From Candidatus Poseidonia sp. (GTDB taxonomy: Archaea > Thermoplasmatota > Poseidoniia > Poseidoniales > Poseidoniaceae), in contig JADHPT010000007.1 of the NCBI GenBank assembly GCA_016778305.1, forward strand, positions 34,427 through 98,426: a stretch of DNA of 64,000 nt, read 5' to 3'. The notes beneath the pieces are model-generated. The model worked only from the letters and a program-made list of their open reading frames with translations, was not told the origin of the DNA and did no database searches. Positions 27,563-36,123 of the stretch are shown here, one piece after another (positions within the stretch are counted from its first letter, which is position 1; every line of letters begins with the position of its first letter). The position numbers and the translations under genes are program-made.

Positions 27563-30500
27563 CAAAAACCATCTCCAGAATAGGTTGAGACAGCACACGT
27601 ATGTGAAAGCGCACAATAATCACAGTGCTGACCGGGCGTAGGGTTCACCTGTCCGGAGGCCGCGGTATCGACTGCTCGTTGTGCCACGATTAAACGTTCA
27701 TGAAGCCAGGTGCGAAGTGGCGTCCGATGCAGATGTTCATCGCTGAGCGCTGGGAATTGAAAGGGGAAATAATCCGTAATTTCTCCAATTTCTAAATCTG
27801 CGCGCAATCCCATCAAATCGCTATCAAGTTCTACGTAGTGGACGGTATTTTCACCAATTTCACTGGCTCCCACGCCAATCACTCGGTCGTTGGGGTGAAG
27901 TACCTCCCACGCCCTTGCATAAAGTGCGAGTTGAAGGTCTTCGAAGAGGCTGCGGGCGTGCCGTAAACCTCCACTCTTTGGCTTCGGTCCGTGGACTGTT
28001 TTGAGGTCTCGGATGATGACCAAACGTTGAGCTGTACGCATTGTACCGTCAAGCGGGTACGCTGAATCAAAGGATGCTTCTCCCAAGACACCCGCATCTT
28101 CGAGTTGCTTTCGTTGTGAATTCGAAGGGAGGAATACATCCACTCTGTCAGCAAAGCCAAAGAGTTCGAATTGCGTTTCGTGACCGTCAACATCAACGGT
28201 GATGGTGACTGACTTCTCTCGGCCTTTAACCGTCGCCCATTCGGATGCGACCGGTGCGGCTTGACGCAGTTGAAGGTCTGCATGGAGCATTCGGGCGAGA
28301 CGGCCGCTGGCTGGTAAACTGATTTCTCCTTCGAGATAGGCCCTCCAATCTTCTGGACTCGCATCGACCAGGTCTCTAGTACGGTGAACGGACACTGCAT
28401 TGTGACGGCCAAGCCAAAGAACGTCATTTTGAAGGAAATGGAGGATGGTTTGCCATCCAGCATCATCAACGCCCATCGGCCCCAAGTGAAGCGGCTGAAT
28501 GTTGGAGAGTGATTCTTTGGTGACCTCGATTCCATGGCCTTCAAGCAAGGCAGCTTCTGCTTGATGAACGACTTCTCCCCGAATTCGAAGATTGACGTCT
28601 TCGGAACTTTCGCCGGCCTCATCATCGGCCTTCAGAACCTGTTTGGTCCACGCTTGCCGAGGACATTTGAGCCAAGCCTCCAGGCGACTTGGAGACCACG
28701 TCTTGCGCGTCATTTCATGATCGATACGACCGAATCGCTCAACCAGGTTCAACCCTTCAGGGCGGTATGCTGGCAGCGGACGCGGATCTACGGATGGAGC
28801 GAGGTTCCTTTCATCTTTGAAACCGAGATGAGGCCATGCTGGTGAGAGGCTCCCCCTTGCCTTCAAGGAAGCTTTGGTCGGTCGCAGAATAACGGCCTTG
28901 GTACTCAGGAGGTATTCCCGCTGTTCCCAGTCAAAGACTTCTCCTGCGTCCAAATGGCGCACCTGTGGTTGACGTCGTTGGCGGTCTGACTGTATGCTTG
29001 TTTCAAAGGCCTGGAGAATCACATCTCTATTGATCGGGTTTGCCTCAGCGTGTTGGTTATTGATGAGGTCGAGGCCCAATTGTTGACGTTGATCTCGCCC
29101 TTGATGGCCGTGTCGTACAAGACGTGGATGCTGTGCATCGTGATCAAAACTGTACTGTTGAGGAGTTAGCCAACTGCCGTGTCCGCGTTCTCTAACGACC
29201 CACCTCCAAGGCTGCGCTGCATCGCTTCCCTCGTAGGCAGACCGGGGGAGGAATGAGGGGGCATTTCTCATCGTATCCCATTCTTTGGAACGTCGTATAT
29301 CACTCAACCATTCGGCCAGAGGAGCACTTGGCCCGCCACCCTCTTCGGGACTTGAATCGAAGACGATGATGTGAGGTGCTGCATTAAACAGATGACGGAG
29401 ATGATGACGCCCTTGGCGGATGGGCCCGTCGGTTTGAAAGACACCCAGTTCGAGAAGTGCTTTTGCATCAAGCCATGGGACGACGGGGCTTTTCATGGGC
29501 CACGAATCAACATCCAAGCCAGCAAGCACGATGAGGTCGGCTTCACAACCGAGAGCTTCCTCTGGTGTGATGACATCAATGAATGGTGTCGAAGATTCGC
29601 TGTGTTGGATGCGCGTACTTTCTCCAACGAATTCAATCAAATCAACAAATGCTTTTCCATCCTCTGGAAAACTTGCATTGAGGCTCAACATTGACTGGCG
29701 AACGTCGTTCAGGGCATCAACCAAGAGTTGTATGGTGCCCATTCCGCTATCGTGTGGCGCTCTGCGTTGGTGAAGAGATTCAAAATCGAGCGAACAAATC
29801 ACCTGCGTTAACCACGCCATTCCTGATGAAGGTGAAGGAGGGGTCGGCAAGACCGCTCCCGTGCTACACCCTTCTACCTCGTAACGTAAGAGGTGCTGAT
29901 CTTCTTCCATAAGCAGAGGTTTCCAAATCTTCATCGTGCAGGCGAGCCACCACTGTGTCTCCTCAAGTGCCTGTCGTTGTTCTTCAGGTCGGCGTTCGGT
30001 AAGCGAAGGACGCGCTTGTGAAAGAACTCCCAACCAACGGGCTAGAGCTCCGGGGCCTCCGAGAACGTGGAAGCGTTCAGCCATGCTCTCTAAAACGTCC
30101 ATGTGTGGACGTGGCCGCCATGATTCCTGAGAAGGGTGTAAGAGATCGACGTACATGTCTGGATTGAACGGTAGGGTAGTTGATGCGAAGGTCGAACGAA
30201 GTGCTTCAATAGACCACGCGCTCATTCCTTGAGATAATTGGGCAGCCTGGAGCAGGGCATGGTGGACAGGTTGACGACCGAGCGTTGAGGACGAGCGGCG
30301 CCATGCGAGGCCAAGTCCAGCCAGTGCACTCGACCATGCTAATTCTCGTTCTTGTACGGCCCCGTCCACGATCAATACGCGACCTTCGTTGCTCTCCAGG
30401 TAATGCGCCAACAAGGCCATAGTAGCCGGAATAATTTGATGGCGTTGGTCGACAGGAAGGCGGGTGAGTTGGGTTTGACGTTCTTCTAAGAGAACGGTAT

Positions 30501-31293
30501 TCCACGTCTTGCCTGGCCCGTCCCACAGGTCATGCCTCGGCACCCATTCCGGCAATGCATCCTGATCAACAGAATCTTGGTCGACCAAATAGGCACCATG
30601 ATGGCCGAGGCGAAAGGACCCTGGGTTGAGAAGTTGGTGTAGTGGACAAAACCGTGAGAGAGAAAGCAGGATGTCCTGTTCAATTTCTGTAAAATCAGGT
30701 GCTTGATCCAGCATAATAATCCCGTCAAGATGTCGCACGTGGAAAGGGGCTTCTTCGATGGTTAGGAGCTCGTTTCGTACGTGACGAGGGACCATGGTTG
30801 GGTGGCTGCCACCGGCCTGTTGTTCGAAATCCCGCAAGAGGTCGCGGTATGCTTCTAAGCCTGGGTTTCCCTCCCAATTGAAGGGTTTTCTGAGGTGCAT
30901 CACCTCCGAAAAGAGACGGTGCAAACGCTGAGACTTGTTGAAACTCCACGTTGTTGCACCGGGAGTGTGAAGGAGCGGGAACTGATAGGATTCTGCGGCC
31001 TTCAGGCACATTGAATGAATGACCATCGATGAACTCGTATCGTTGTCGAGAAGTACGGGAAGGCGCAAATCGGTGTGAAGGGTTCGAATCAATTGATTGA
31101 GCGTCATGTGGTGTTGGGGTGAAACGTGGTAACCCGAGCGTTGGAGATGGTCAAGGGTGTGACGGCGATGGAGTTCGTTGGGGTGAAGCAGGAGAAATGT
31201 GGGCGCTGGCCCTTTTGCGTAAGCAGCGGCCAACCATTTTGGCAGGCCTCTTCCGGCTGGGACGTATTCATGCGTTACAACACTTGACGCCAT
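27562..31293 (-). CDS. addB: AddB-like nuclease subunit with inactive helicase fold (1243 aa)
   Basis: Predicted partner of the AddA-like protein. No Walker A is visible: the N-terminal position reads VPAGRGLPKWL. Remnants of the helicase core appear later, for example TPEEALGCEADLIVLAGLDV, which resembles the conserved AddB segment before its motif V-like region, then VVPWLDAKALLELGV. The C-terminal nuclease has Cys in AWLKCPRQAW near residue 872, GEVVHQAEAALL, GFADRVDVF, the catalytic-type IIRDLKTVHG near 1092 and the final cysteine group HCDYCALSHTCAV near 1215, consistent with a 4Fe-4S cluster clamping the nuclease. ATG 31293 is chosen because GGGTGG lies just upstream; ATG 31305 and a GTG at 31326 are alternatives. 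It is the first gene of the pair and its stop overlaps the addA start. AddB, rather than RecC, is indicated by its intact nuclease and cysteines. Confidence 0.77.
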   Translation of the reverse strand: MASSVVTHEYVPAGRGLPKWLAAAYAKGPAPTFLLLHPNELHRRHTLDHLQRSGYHVSPQHHMTLNQLIRTLHTDLRLPVLLDNDTSSSMVIHSMCLKAAESYQFPLLHTPGATTWSFNKSQRLHRLFSEVMHLRKPFNWEGNPGLEAYRDLLRDFEQQAGGSHPTMVPRHVRNELLTIEEAPFHVRHLDGIIMLDQAPDFTEIEQDILLSLSRFCPLHQLLNPGSFRLGHHGAYLVDQDSVDQDALPEWVPRHDLWDGPGKTWNTVLLEERQTQLTRLPVDQRHQIIPATMALLAHYLESNEGRVLIVDGAVQERELAWSSALAGLGLAWRRSSSTLGRQPVHHALLQAAQLSQGMSAWSIEALRSTFASTTLPFNPDMYVDLLHPSQESWRPRPHMDVLESMAERFHVLGGPGALARWLGVLSQARPSLTERRPEEQRQALEETQWWLACTMKIWKPLLMEEDQHLLRYEVEGCSTGAVLPTPPSPSSGMAWLTQVICSLDFESLHQRRAPHDSGMGTIQLLVDALNDVRQSMLSLNASFPEDGKAFVDLIEFVGESTRIQHSESSTPFIDVITPEEALGCEADLIVLAGLDVDSWPMKSPVVPWLDAKALLELGVFQTDGPIRQGRHHLRHLFNAAPHIIVFDSSPEEGGGPSAPLAEWLSDIRRSKEWDTMRNAPSFLPRSAYEGSDAAQPWRWVVRERGHGSWLTPQQYSFDHDAQHPRLVRHGHQGRDQRQQLGLDLINNQHAEANPINRDVILQAFETSIQSDRQRRQPQVRHLDAGEVFDWEQREYLLSTKAVILRPTKASLKARGSLSPAWPHLGFKDERNLAPSVDPRPLPAYRPEGLNLVERFGRIDHEMTRKTWSPSRLEAWLKCPRQAWTKQVLKADDEAGESSEDVNLRIRGEVVHQAEAALLEGHGIEVTKESLSNIQPLHLGPMGVDDAGWQTILHFLQNDVLWLGRHNAVSVHRTRDLVDASPEDWRAYLEGEISLPASGRLARMLHADLQLRQAAPVASEWATVKGREKSVTITVDVDGHETQFELFGFADRVDVFLPSNSQRKQLEDAGVLGEASFDSAYPLDGTMRTAQRLVIIRDLKTVHGPKPKSGGLRHARSLFEDLQLALYARAWEVLHPNDRVIGVGASEIGENTVHYVELDSDLMGLRADLEIGEITDYFPFQFPALSDEHLHRTPLRTWLHERLIVAQRAVDTAASGQVNPTPGQHCDYCALSHTCAVSTYSGDGF

Positions 31294-31457
31294 ATGACCA
31301 CCCATTACGAGAAGCACTGGCGACACTTCTTGAAGTTGCGCTCTGATTTCTATGAACGACTGGCCGAATATGTGCTAACAAGACAATAAGTTGTTTTCCC
31401 AAATGCTCGGTGGGCAATGTTCATTTACCGCTTTCTTTATGGTGTACTGTGAGCGTT

Positions 31458-31492
31458 TTATCGGTTTTTATTCAATATTCGCCTGTTATCGG
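31458..31492. repeat. Direct repeat TTATCGG x2 upstream of the TFB promoter
   Basis: TTATCGG occurs at 31458-31464 and again at 31486-31492, 28 bp apart. The second copy partly mirrors CCGAAAC at 31501-31507, giving an imperfect palindrome that ends seven bases before the TATA box. Spacing near three helical turns would put both copies on a similar face, as expected for a regulator site. Chance occurrence cannot be excluded for a 7-mer. Confidence 0.3.
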
Positions 31493-31513
31493 AACGGGCC
31501 CCGAAACAATAAG

Positions 31514-31521
31514 TATAAATA
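31514..31521 (+). promoter_or_regulatory. TATA box (TATAAATA)
   Basis: A strong archaeal TATA match preceded by the A-rich ACAATAAG in the BRE position. With normal archaeal spacing, transcription would start near 31540-31545, coinciding with ATG 31542 of the small ORF and about 110 nt before the TFB-like gene. Confidence 0.55.
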
Positions 31522-31541
31522 GGTCGCCTTACAATATGAAT

Positions 31542-31613
31542 ATGTCAAGTTACAACATCACGCCTGCAGCTCTTGAACTGAACTCATCGGAAGGTGATCT
31601 CAATTCTTTATAA
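31542..31613 (+). CDS. Possible leaderless 23-aa leader peptide or small protein
   Basis: ATG at 31542 lies where the TATAAATA box would place the first transcribed base, so a leaderless message would start on this codon. The 23 residues (MSSYNITPAALELNSSEGDL, then NSL) are polar with no signal or membrane character, and TAA at 31611 overlaps a second TATA-like element. An in-frame ATG at 31536 is the alternative start. The downstream TFB-like gene has its own ribosome-binding site 28 nt later, so the ORF could act as an upstream regulatory ORF or be a small protein. The length is too short to judge coding potential. Confidence 0.25.
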   Translation: MSSYNITPAALELNSSEGDLNSL

Positions 31614-31614
31614 G
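31607..31614 (+). promoter_or_regulatory. Second TATA-like element (TTTATAAG)
   Basis: Lies about 26 nt upstream of ATG 31640, an in-frame alternative start of the TFB-like gene. If used, the message would be almost leaderless at 31640 and would not need the GGAGG at 31642. The two elements therefore predict two transcripts with different 5' ends. Confidence 0.35.
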
Positions 31615-31641
31615 TGGTCGAGGAACTATACTTGAGCAAAT

Positions 31642-31646
31642 GGAGG
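31642..31646 (+). promoter_or_regulatory. Ribosome-binding site deciding the TFB start
   Basis: GGAGG, 8 nt before ATG 31655. It supports ATG 31655 (MKKEKKCEDCG) over ATG 31640, which lies upstream of it. Confidence 0.6.
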
Positions 31647-31654
31647 AACCAAAA

Positions 31655-32803
31655 ATGAAAAAGGAAAAAAAGTGCGAAGATTGTGGCGGGACAGATTTTG
31701 AGATTGACCATGCTCGAGGTGAGCGCGTCTGTTCGTGCGGACTCGTTTCGGATATACCGATGGACGATGCTCACACCAATAGCAACGCAGCCCTCGGAGA
31801 CAGTAGAACTCACGAGGTCGTTGACCCTCTTGCCAAAGCGGGCGATCAGAGGTCCAGCACACGGATGAGCCCGTACGACAAGTACGATGCCCACGGCAAG
31901 ACGCTCTCACCCGAACAACGAAAGAGAGCACGTCGCAGAGCCTGGGCTGACCGTAACTCGCAGCGTGAGACAGACCCAATGTTCCGGCAACTGGTCTCCA
32001 CCATCAGGGAGATCTTCTCCGAGGACATCGCGAAGGCAGCCGTGTTGCTGGCCAGTGCTACGGCTCGCAAGCTGACGCCCCTTCAGGAGTCCAAGCGACG
32101 CACCCTCCCCCCAGGGGAAAAGGCTCTCCTCAAGTGCCCCAAGACTTCGATTACTCGCAAGCCGGATGGCATCAAGGGTTCCTCTGACCGTCAAAACCTC
32201 CTCATCATGGCTCTCGCCATTGGCGTGCTAGCTCACGAATGGTTCCGGACGGCGCCGATTAACCGCCAGATGCTCATGGAGCGATACAACATCACCGAGG
32301 CACAATTCAAGAATGCCAAGGCCACCATCGCGAAGCACTACAAGGCCCGCGTCCGCCAAGGCTGGTCATCCCCTCCTGCTCTGCTCCACCGCGCCGCTTT
32401 GCGAGCAGACCAACTCGACATGGCTGTAGAGAACCTCATCCAAGCCCTTTCCACTCGATTATCGGACGAAAGGATGGATGCTGTTTTGGATGTCTTCTGG
32501 AACATGCTAACGCACATAGGGGAGCCTTCTCCCGACGCTGTCACCAGCAATGTGCCCGTCAACATGATTGCAGCATGTGTCATGTTCGCTGCATTGGATT
32601 CGTTGGGTTTGGCCCACCAAAACCTTGCCTGCATCGCTCGAGCGGTCTCGCTTTCTGGCGCTGGCGTCAAGAGTCGCCTCCAAGTCATCAAGGACTTGGT
32701 CGAGAGCGGCCTCTTCGCCAAGGGCTCCATCCTCTTCAAGAACAAGAGCGGTACTGATGAAGACGCAGCTGAAGAAGTTCAGGAAGAAGGTGCAGAAGAG
32801 TAG
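31655..32803 (+). CDS. tfb: Divergent TFB-like transcription initiation factor (382 aa)
   Basis: TFIIB homologue that would bridge TBP-bound promoters and RNA polymerase. The N-terminal ribbon is C-x2-C-x15-C-x-C (KCEDCGG near residue 6, then GERVCSCGLVSD): the second knuckle has one residue fewer than the usual CxxC. The B-reader core GPEWRAFD of normal TFB is absent, whereas a linker-like DAHGKTLSPEQRKRARRRAW near 85-104 remains. The C-terminal two thirds is alpha-helical and can be read as two cyclin-like repeats (MALAIGVLAHEWFRTAPINR; MIAACVMFAALDSLGLAHQN) but is poorly conserved. An acidic tail ends the protein. Loss or change of ribbon and reader suggests an alternative or regulatory TFB. 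Codon choice looks richer in C-ending codons than nearby genes. A wholly different ribbon-helical regulator is the alternative. Confidence 0.62.
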   Translation: MKKEKKCEDCGGTDFEIDHARGERVCSCGLVSDIPMDDAHTNSNAALGDSRTHEVVDPLAKAGDQRSSTRMSPYDKYDAHGKTLSPEQRKRARRRAWADRNSQRETDPMFRQLVSTIREIFSEDIAKAAVLLASATARKLTPLQESKRRTLPPGEKALLKCPKTSITRKPDGIKGSSDRQNLLIMALAIGVLAHEWFRTAPINRQMLMERYNITEAQFKNAKATIAKHYKARVRQGWSSPPALLHRAALRADQLDMAVENLIQALSTRLSDERMDAVLDVFWNMLTHIGEPSPDAVTSNVPVNMIAACVMFAALDSLGLAHQNLACIARAVSLSGAGVKSRLQVIKDLVESGLFAKGSILFKNKSGTDEDAAEEVQEEGAEE

Positions 32804-32844
32804 GTATAGCGGGTTTCTTAATCCGTCATCTCTTCGCATGTTGT

Positions 32845-33744
32845 ATGCGACGACTCATGAGCCTCCTTGCCGTAGTGTCACTTCTCGTTATTTCCCTACC
32901 CGTTCACTCTGCGCTACCACCGGTGTCGGTTGAACAAGGAATGATCTTTGGCGGCCAATGGAGCCATGCGAACAACAGTACTGCCAGCGTAACAAACCTC
33001 AGTGAACTGCCCGCAGTTGCTGAGGTATACACGGCCACGTGGTGCGAGAATTGTGTTGACGTTGAACACGGCCTCGATGATGTTCAGGCTGAAGGTGCTC
33101 TTCAGCAATACCACATCCACCGAGCCGTAGGTGAAAGTCAAGATCCGTTTGGCAACGAGTCCTTGGATTATCGTTGGAAAAACAGATACGGAGCAACGTC
33201 AATCACCAATGGGCAACAACCTCCTGGCGTTGTGTTCAATGGAACCATGATGAAGGAAGGCAGCGTAACCGACGAGGCTTCACTCTACGTAGAATTCTTC
33301 AACATGGCAAACCAAAGTCTTGGCCTTGGTGATGGATCCACATCCTTCTCATGGATGCCCACTGGAACGCAGACGGGAACGGTCACATGGGCATTGGACA
33401 TTGATACTGCTCATTTGGACAACGCCACGCTTGAAGTCACTGCGTGGGTGGTTGAAACTGGAGCAGATTTTGAAGAAGGAACCAATGGACTTGGAACCTA
33501 CCCGCACATCTTGAGAGACATCATCTTGCTCGGAGAAGAGCAACAAGGTACCACATCTATCGAGTTGCCTCAGGCATTTGACGGTGACGACCTCGAAGTG
33601 CACCTCATCTATCAGGTCACACCAATTGTTGAGGATGAAGAGGAAGTTGTTGATTCCAATGCAAGCGAAGACACCCCTGCTCTTTCATTTGTAGCGGCTA
33701 CGGCAGCCCTCATGATGGCTGCAATCAGCCGTCGTAACGATTGA
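32845..33744 (+). CDS. Secreted thioredoxin-fold protein with C-terminal anchor
   Basis: A 299-residue extracellular protein. Signal peptide at residues 1-22 (LLAVVSLLVISLPVHSA). The thioredoxin-like part has VAEVYTATWCENCVDVEHG, with the CxxC pair at about 66-69 as in periplasmic disulfide or redox proteins, and a PPGVVFNG cis-Pro-like segment near 125. The second half is a beta-rich region (VTWALDIDTAHLDNATLEV; LEVHLIYQVTPIVEDEEE) like an Omp28-type C-terminal domain. The C-terminus (PALSFVAATAALMMAAISRR, then ND) is a hydrophobic helix with a short basic tail, resembling an archaeosortase-type or simple tail anchor. No ribosome-binding site precedes ATG 32845; a GTATAG about 37 nt upstream could drive a near-leaderless message. 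The gene overlaps its convergent neighbour by 20 bp. Confidence 0.72.
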   Translation: MRRLMSLLAVVSLLVISLPVHSALPPVSVEQGMIFGGQWSHANNSTASVTNLSELPAVAEVYTATWCENCVDVEHGLDDVQAEGALQQYHIHRAVGESQDPFGNESLDYRWKNRYGATSITNGQQPPGVVFNGTMMKEGSVTDEASLYVEFFNMANQSLGLGDGSTSFSWMPTGTQTGTVTWALDIDTAHLDNATLEVTAWVVETGADFEEGTNGLGTYPHILRDIILLGEEQQGTTSIELPQAFDGDDLEVHLIYQVTPIVEDEEEVVDSNASEDTPALSFVAATAALMMAAISRRND

Positions 33745-36088
33745 CCAAGAGATCGCCCAAGCCGCTTTCTTCTACCTGCCGAAGGTCCGACAAATCAACG
33801 TGAAGTTGCCAATTCAGATGCTCCAAAACAGCTGGAGCAGCAAAGATGTTGATGTAATCCCACCACCGAGGCGGGGCATTTCGTACACCTTGTTGCTTTT
33901 GCAATTCATTGAGCCATGTACTCAACTGCAGGCGTGCATCCGGCCTGGGATGATCGCGCCGTGTGTGGACGACATACCCCTCTTCATCTTGGCTGCGGAC
34001 GTATCCCAAGGCCCTGGCAATCCGATTGACAAAGCGACGTTCGCGTCCGTCACGAACCGTGACGCGGAGACCTGCATGCTCGAAGGTAAGTGCGTCTCCT
34101 CGAGCCATTGGGACGCGAATGGTTGATCCGATGGGCTGGCGGAGAAGGACTTCCCAAACACGGGCGTATACCTGCCCCCAACGGCGTTCACCATCACGAA
34201 TATTTCCTGCCTCATGCACGTCCCCTTGGCGCCGGTGAGGCATCATCCTGCGAAGATGACGATGGAGTCGTCGTTCATACAAACGACCCGGGGTATTTCG
34301 TCGCATCTGAGACCTTTCTGGATTGTAGGGGCGTACCATTCCCCGCCATGCATCAATAACTTCGCCGTAAGGAAAGACCCCATCACGATCGAATGATTGT
34401 GTAAAGCGTTCAACCCAGCCCGATTCAACGGCCATCCCTCGTCGACCTGCGCCAAAATTACGATTGATGAGTCCGTTAAAACCAACACCCCGGGCGTTGC
34501 GGGGTAGGATCTGATCCTCCTGCCTCTCAAGATGTTCACGTTCATCGTTTCGGTACCAAGCAGGATGGTAGGGGTGGGCAATATGTTTCAGATGACTCAA
34601 TGCTTGTTGATCCAATGCCTCAACCCAGTGGCGCGGAGGTGAACCATCTGGAAAGCCAAAAGGCGGGTGTTGAGCAAGTATTTCACCTAAACTCGGTATC
34701 TTCTCGCTTGCAGTTGTATCGTTCACCATCGAAAGCAACACACCGCCCATGACATCCCCGAGCGGGAGCTTAGTATTGTGGTGCCCACTGTGGATGCATA
34801 TTGATGCATGGCGTTGGCGATCCAGCCGATGGATGTGCTCAATGGTATAGGGCGCGCCGTGCTGACCAGCACCGACTTTGACCTGGTAGAGGTGACCGAG
34901 TTTCCCCACAGCGAGCATCGTGGCGTGTTCAAGATGAATGTGTTCGGGAAGTCCGTTGACAATTTGATGACAGAATTCCAATGATTTGACCAATGGCCGA
35001 CTCGGCTCTTCCTTTGCCATATAGGGGACTGACCAATTGTGTTGGAGTCCAAGGAGGAGGGTCCCCGCCTTGGAGTTGACTGGAGAAAGCGCAAGAGAGA
35101 TCAGATAAGCCCAGTGCATGGGGTGGGGAGGCACCTTGATGATGCGAGTACTTCCGGCCTTTGTTCGGACGCGTAGGCCGATGTGCTTGCCGTCGGTTTT
35201 TAATGCCCAATTCAAGACATTTGGGACCTGGTCTGCCTCTTTGAGCTCTTGCCATTCTTCCATCCAAGGGCGTTTATAGGTCTCAAACAATCCTTGTGGA
35301 TGGTTCATCAATGCGTCACAGAAAGCCCCGTAGAGCCTTCGTCGCTGAGCAGTTACGATACGTTGATTGATGTCGTGGGCCCATGAAAGATATCCGTGAT
35401 AGGCGTGCTTTTTCTCTACTAATGACCGGTCTACACGTACACGCTTCGAAAGCCAATCTAGCATGCCTGCAAGGGGCCTATAGGGTGTTTCCAGCGTTTC
35501 CTGAGGTCCAAAACGATGATGATAATTGTCCGTGTTATTAATCGGTGAGCAGGAAGATAGCCCAAGGATGAGTGAGGGCAAATCCCAGCCCTTTCGAAGT
35601 TCTGGGTCGCACAGTACGGGAAGGATGGTTGTAAGTTTCATTTGAGACAGGGTTACGCCATTCAAAAACAATGATTGGTCAAGATACTGAAGTTTTGAAC
35701 CATCGTAAAATGTAATGCCTTCTGTGAGGAGTCGCTCTTGGGCTTTACTCAATTGGTCTCCCCGAGCGCAGGTATCTGCCAGCATGGTCAATTCTTCTTC
35801 TGTGCACGGCATAGTTTCAACCGGATCTCGATGTTCTGGGAGCCTAGCCCATTCAACATGTTTCGTTTCAAGCATGCTTTTTGAGAGGGATTTCCATCGT
35901 CGTCCTGAAGGTAACGTGGGGCCTCCAAAGAGCGAAATTGCATATTCATGCTCGCTGGGTTGAAGGGGTACAAACCAACCTGTTGTTGGACTATAATCGA
36001 GTATTGATTGACACCAATCGCAAATAATATGCTCTTCAGATGAGGCTGGATTGTGGAGACATGCAGTGGGTTCAGAAGACCTACTCAT
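33725..36088 (-). CDS. Large orphan protein, no recognised domain (787 aa)
   Basis: Not recognised. ATG 36088 gives a protein starting MSRSSEPTACLHNP; the frame stays open to 36142 but would overlap ltaE. The N-terminus has a possible metal site, CLHNPASSEEHIICDWC (residues about 9-25). The protein is soluble, with no signal or membrane helix, and unusually rich in His, Trp and Arg. The centre (residues about 310-460) alternates beta-like strands (IGLRVRTKAGSTRIIKVPPH; ATMLAVGKLGHLYQVKVGAG) and His-rich loops (DRQRHASICIHSGHH). Residues about 560-680 are strongly basic (GRLYERRLHRHLRRMMPHRR), suggesting nucleic-acid contact. A C-terminal segment (LTFEHAGLRVTVRDGRERRF) looks like a small alpha/beta domain. 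It is the last gene of the mcm-gatE run. DNA or RNA binding is inference only. Confidence 0.7.
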   Translation of the reverse strand: MSRSSEPTACLHNPASSEEHIICDWCQSILDYSPTTGWFVPLQPSEHEYAISLFGGPTLPSGRRWKSLSKSMLETKHVEWARLPEHRDPVETMPCTEEELTMLADTCARGDQLSKAQERLLTEGITFYDGSKLQYLDQSLFLNGVTLSQMKLTTILPVLCDPELRKGWDLPSLILGLSSCSPINNTDNYHHRFGPQETLETPYRPLAGMLDWLSKRVRVDRSLVEKKHAYHGYLSWAHDINQRIVTAQRRRLYGAFCDALMNHPQGLFETYKRPWMEEWQELKEADQVPNVLNWALKTDGKHIGLRVRTKAGSTRIIKVPPHPMHWAYLISLALSPVNSKAGTLLLGLQHNWSVPYMAKEEPSRPLVKSLEFCHQIVNGLPEHIHLEHATMLAVGKLGHLYQVKVGAGQHGAPYTIEHIHRLDRQRHASICIHSGHHNTKLPLGDVMGGVLLSMVNDTTASEKIPSLGEILAQHPPFGFPDGSPPRHWVEALDQQALSHLKHIAHPYHPAWYRNDEREHLERQEDQILPRNARGVGFNGLINRNFGAGRRGMAVESGWVERFTQSFDRDGVFPYGEVIDAWRGMVRPYNPERSQMRRNTPGRLYERRLHRHLRRMMPHRRQGDVHEAGNIRDGERRWGQVYARVWEVLLRQPIGSTIRVPMARGDALTFEHAGLRVTVRDGRERRFVNRIARALGYVRSQDEEGYVVHTRRDHPRPDARLQLSTWLNELQKQQGVRNAPPRWWDYINIFAAPAVLEHLNWQLHVDLSDLRQVEESGLGDLLVNRYDG

Positions 36089-36123
36089 ATGGAAGATAGG
36101 TGCTGAGTCTATTTGAAGTTCGT

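Larger units (their letters stand above)
31294..31654. other. 361-bp divergent regulatory spacer, AT-rich
   Basis: The only gap over 300 bp. It separates divergent addB and the TFB-like gene. It is richer in A and T than its surroundings and holds two TTATCGG repeats, two TATA-like elements, a possible 23-codon ORF and the TFB ribosome-binding site (each listed separately). No RNA gene, transposon end or long repeat was found. An open frame from 31410 (67 codons) has no coding-like features apart from its last 23 codons. Confidence 0.6.

Noticed and set aside
27563..27616. Extension of the AddA-like protein
   Set aside because: The extra 18 residues lie wholly within the end of addB; the TGATG overlap gives a natural start.
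27562..31293. RecC subunit
   Set aside because: RecC lacks an active nuclease; this protein keeps the nuclease residues and four cysteines.
31410..31613. 67-codon ORF upstream of TFB as a real gene
   Set aside because: Its start lies upstream of the predicted promoter and the first 44 codons look like spacer; only the last 23 codons were kept as a possibility.
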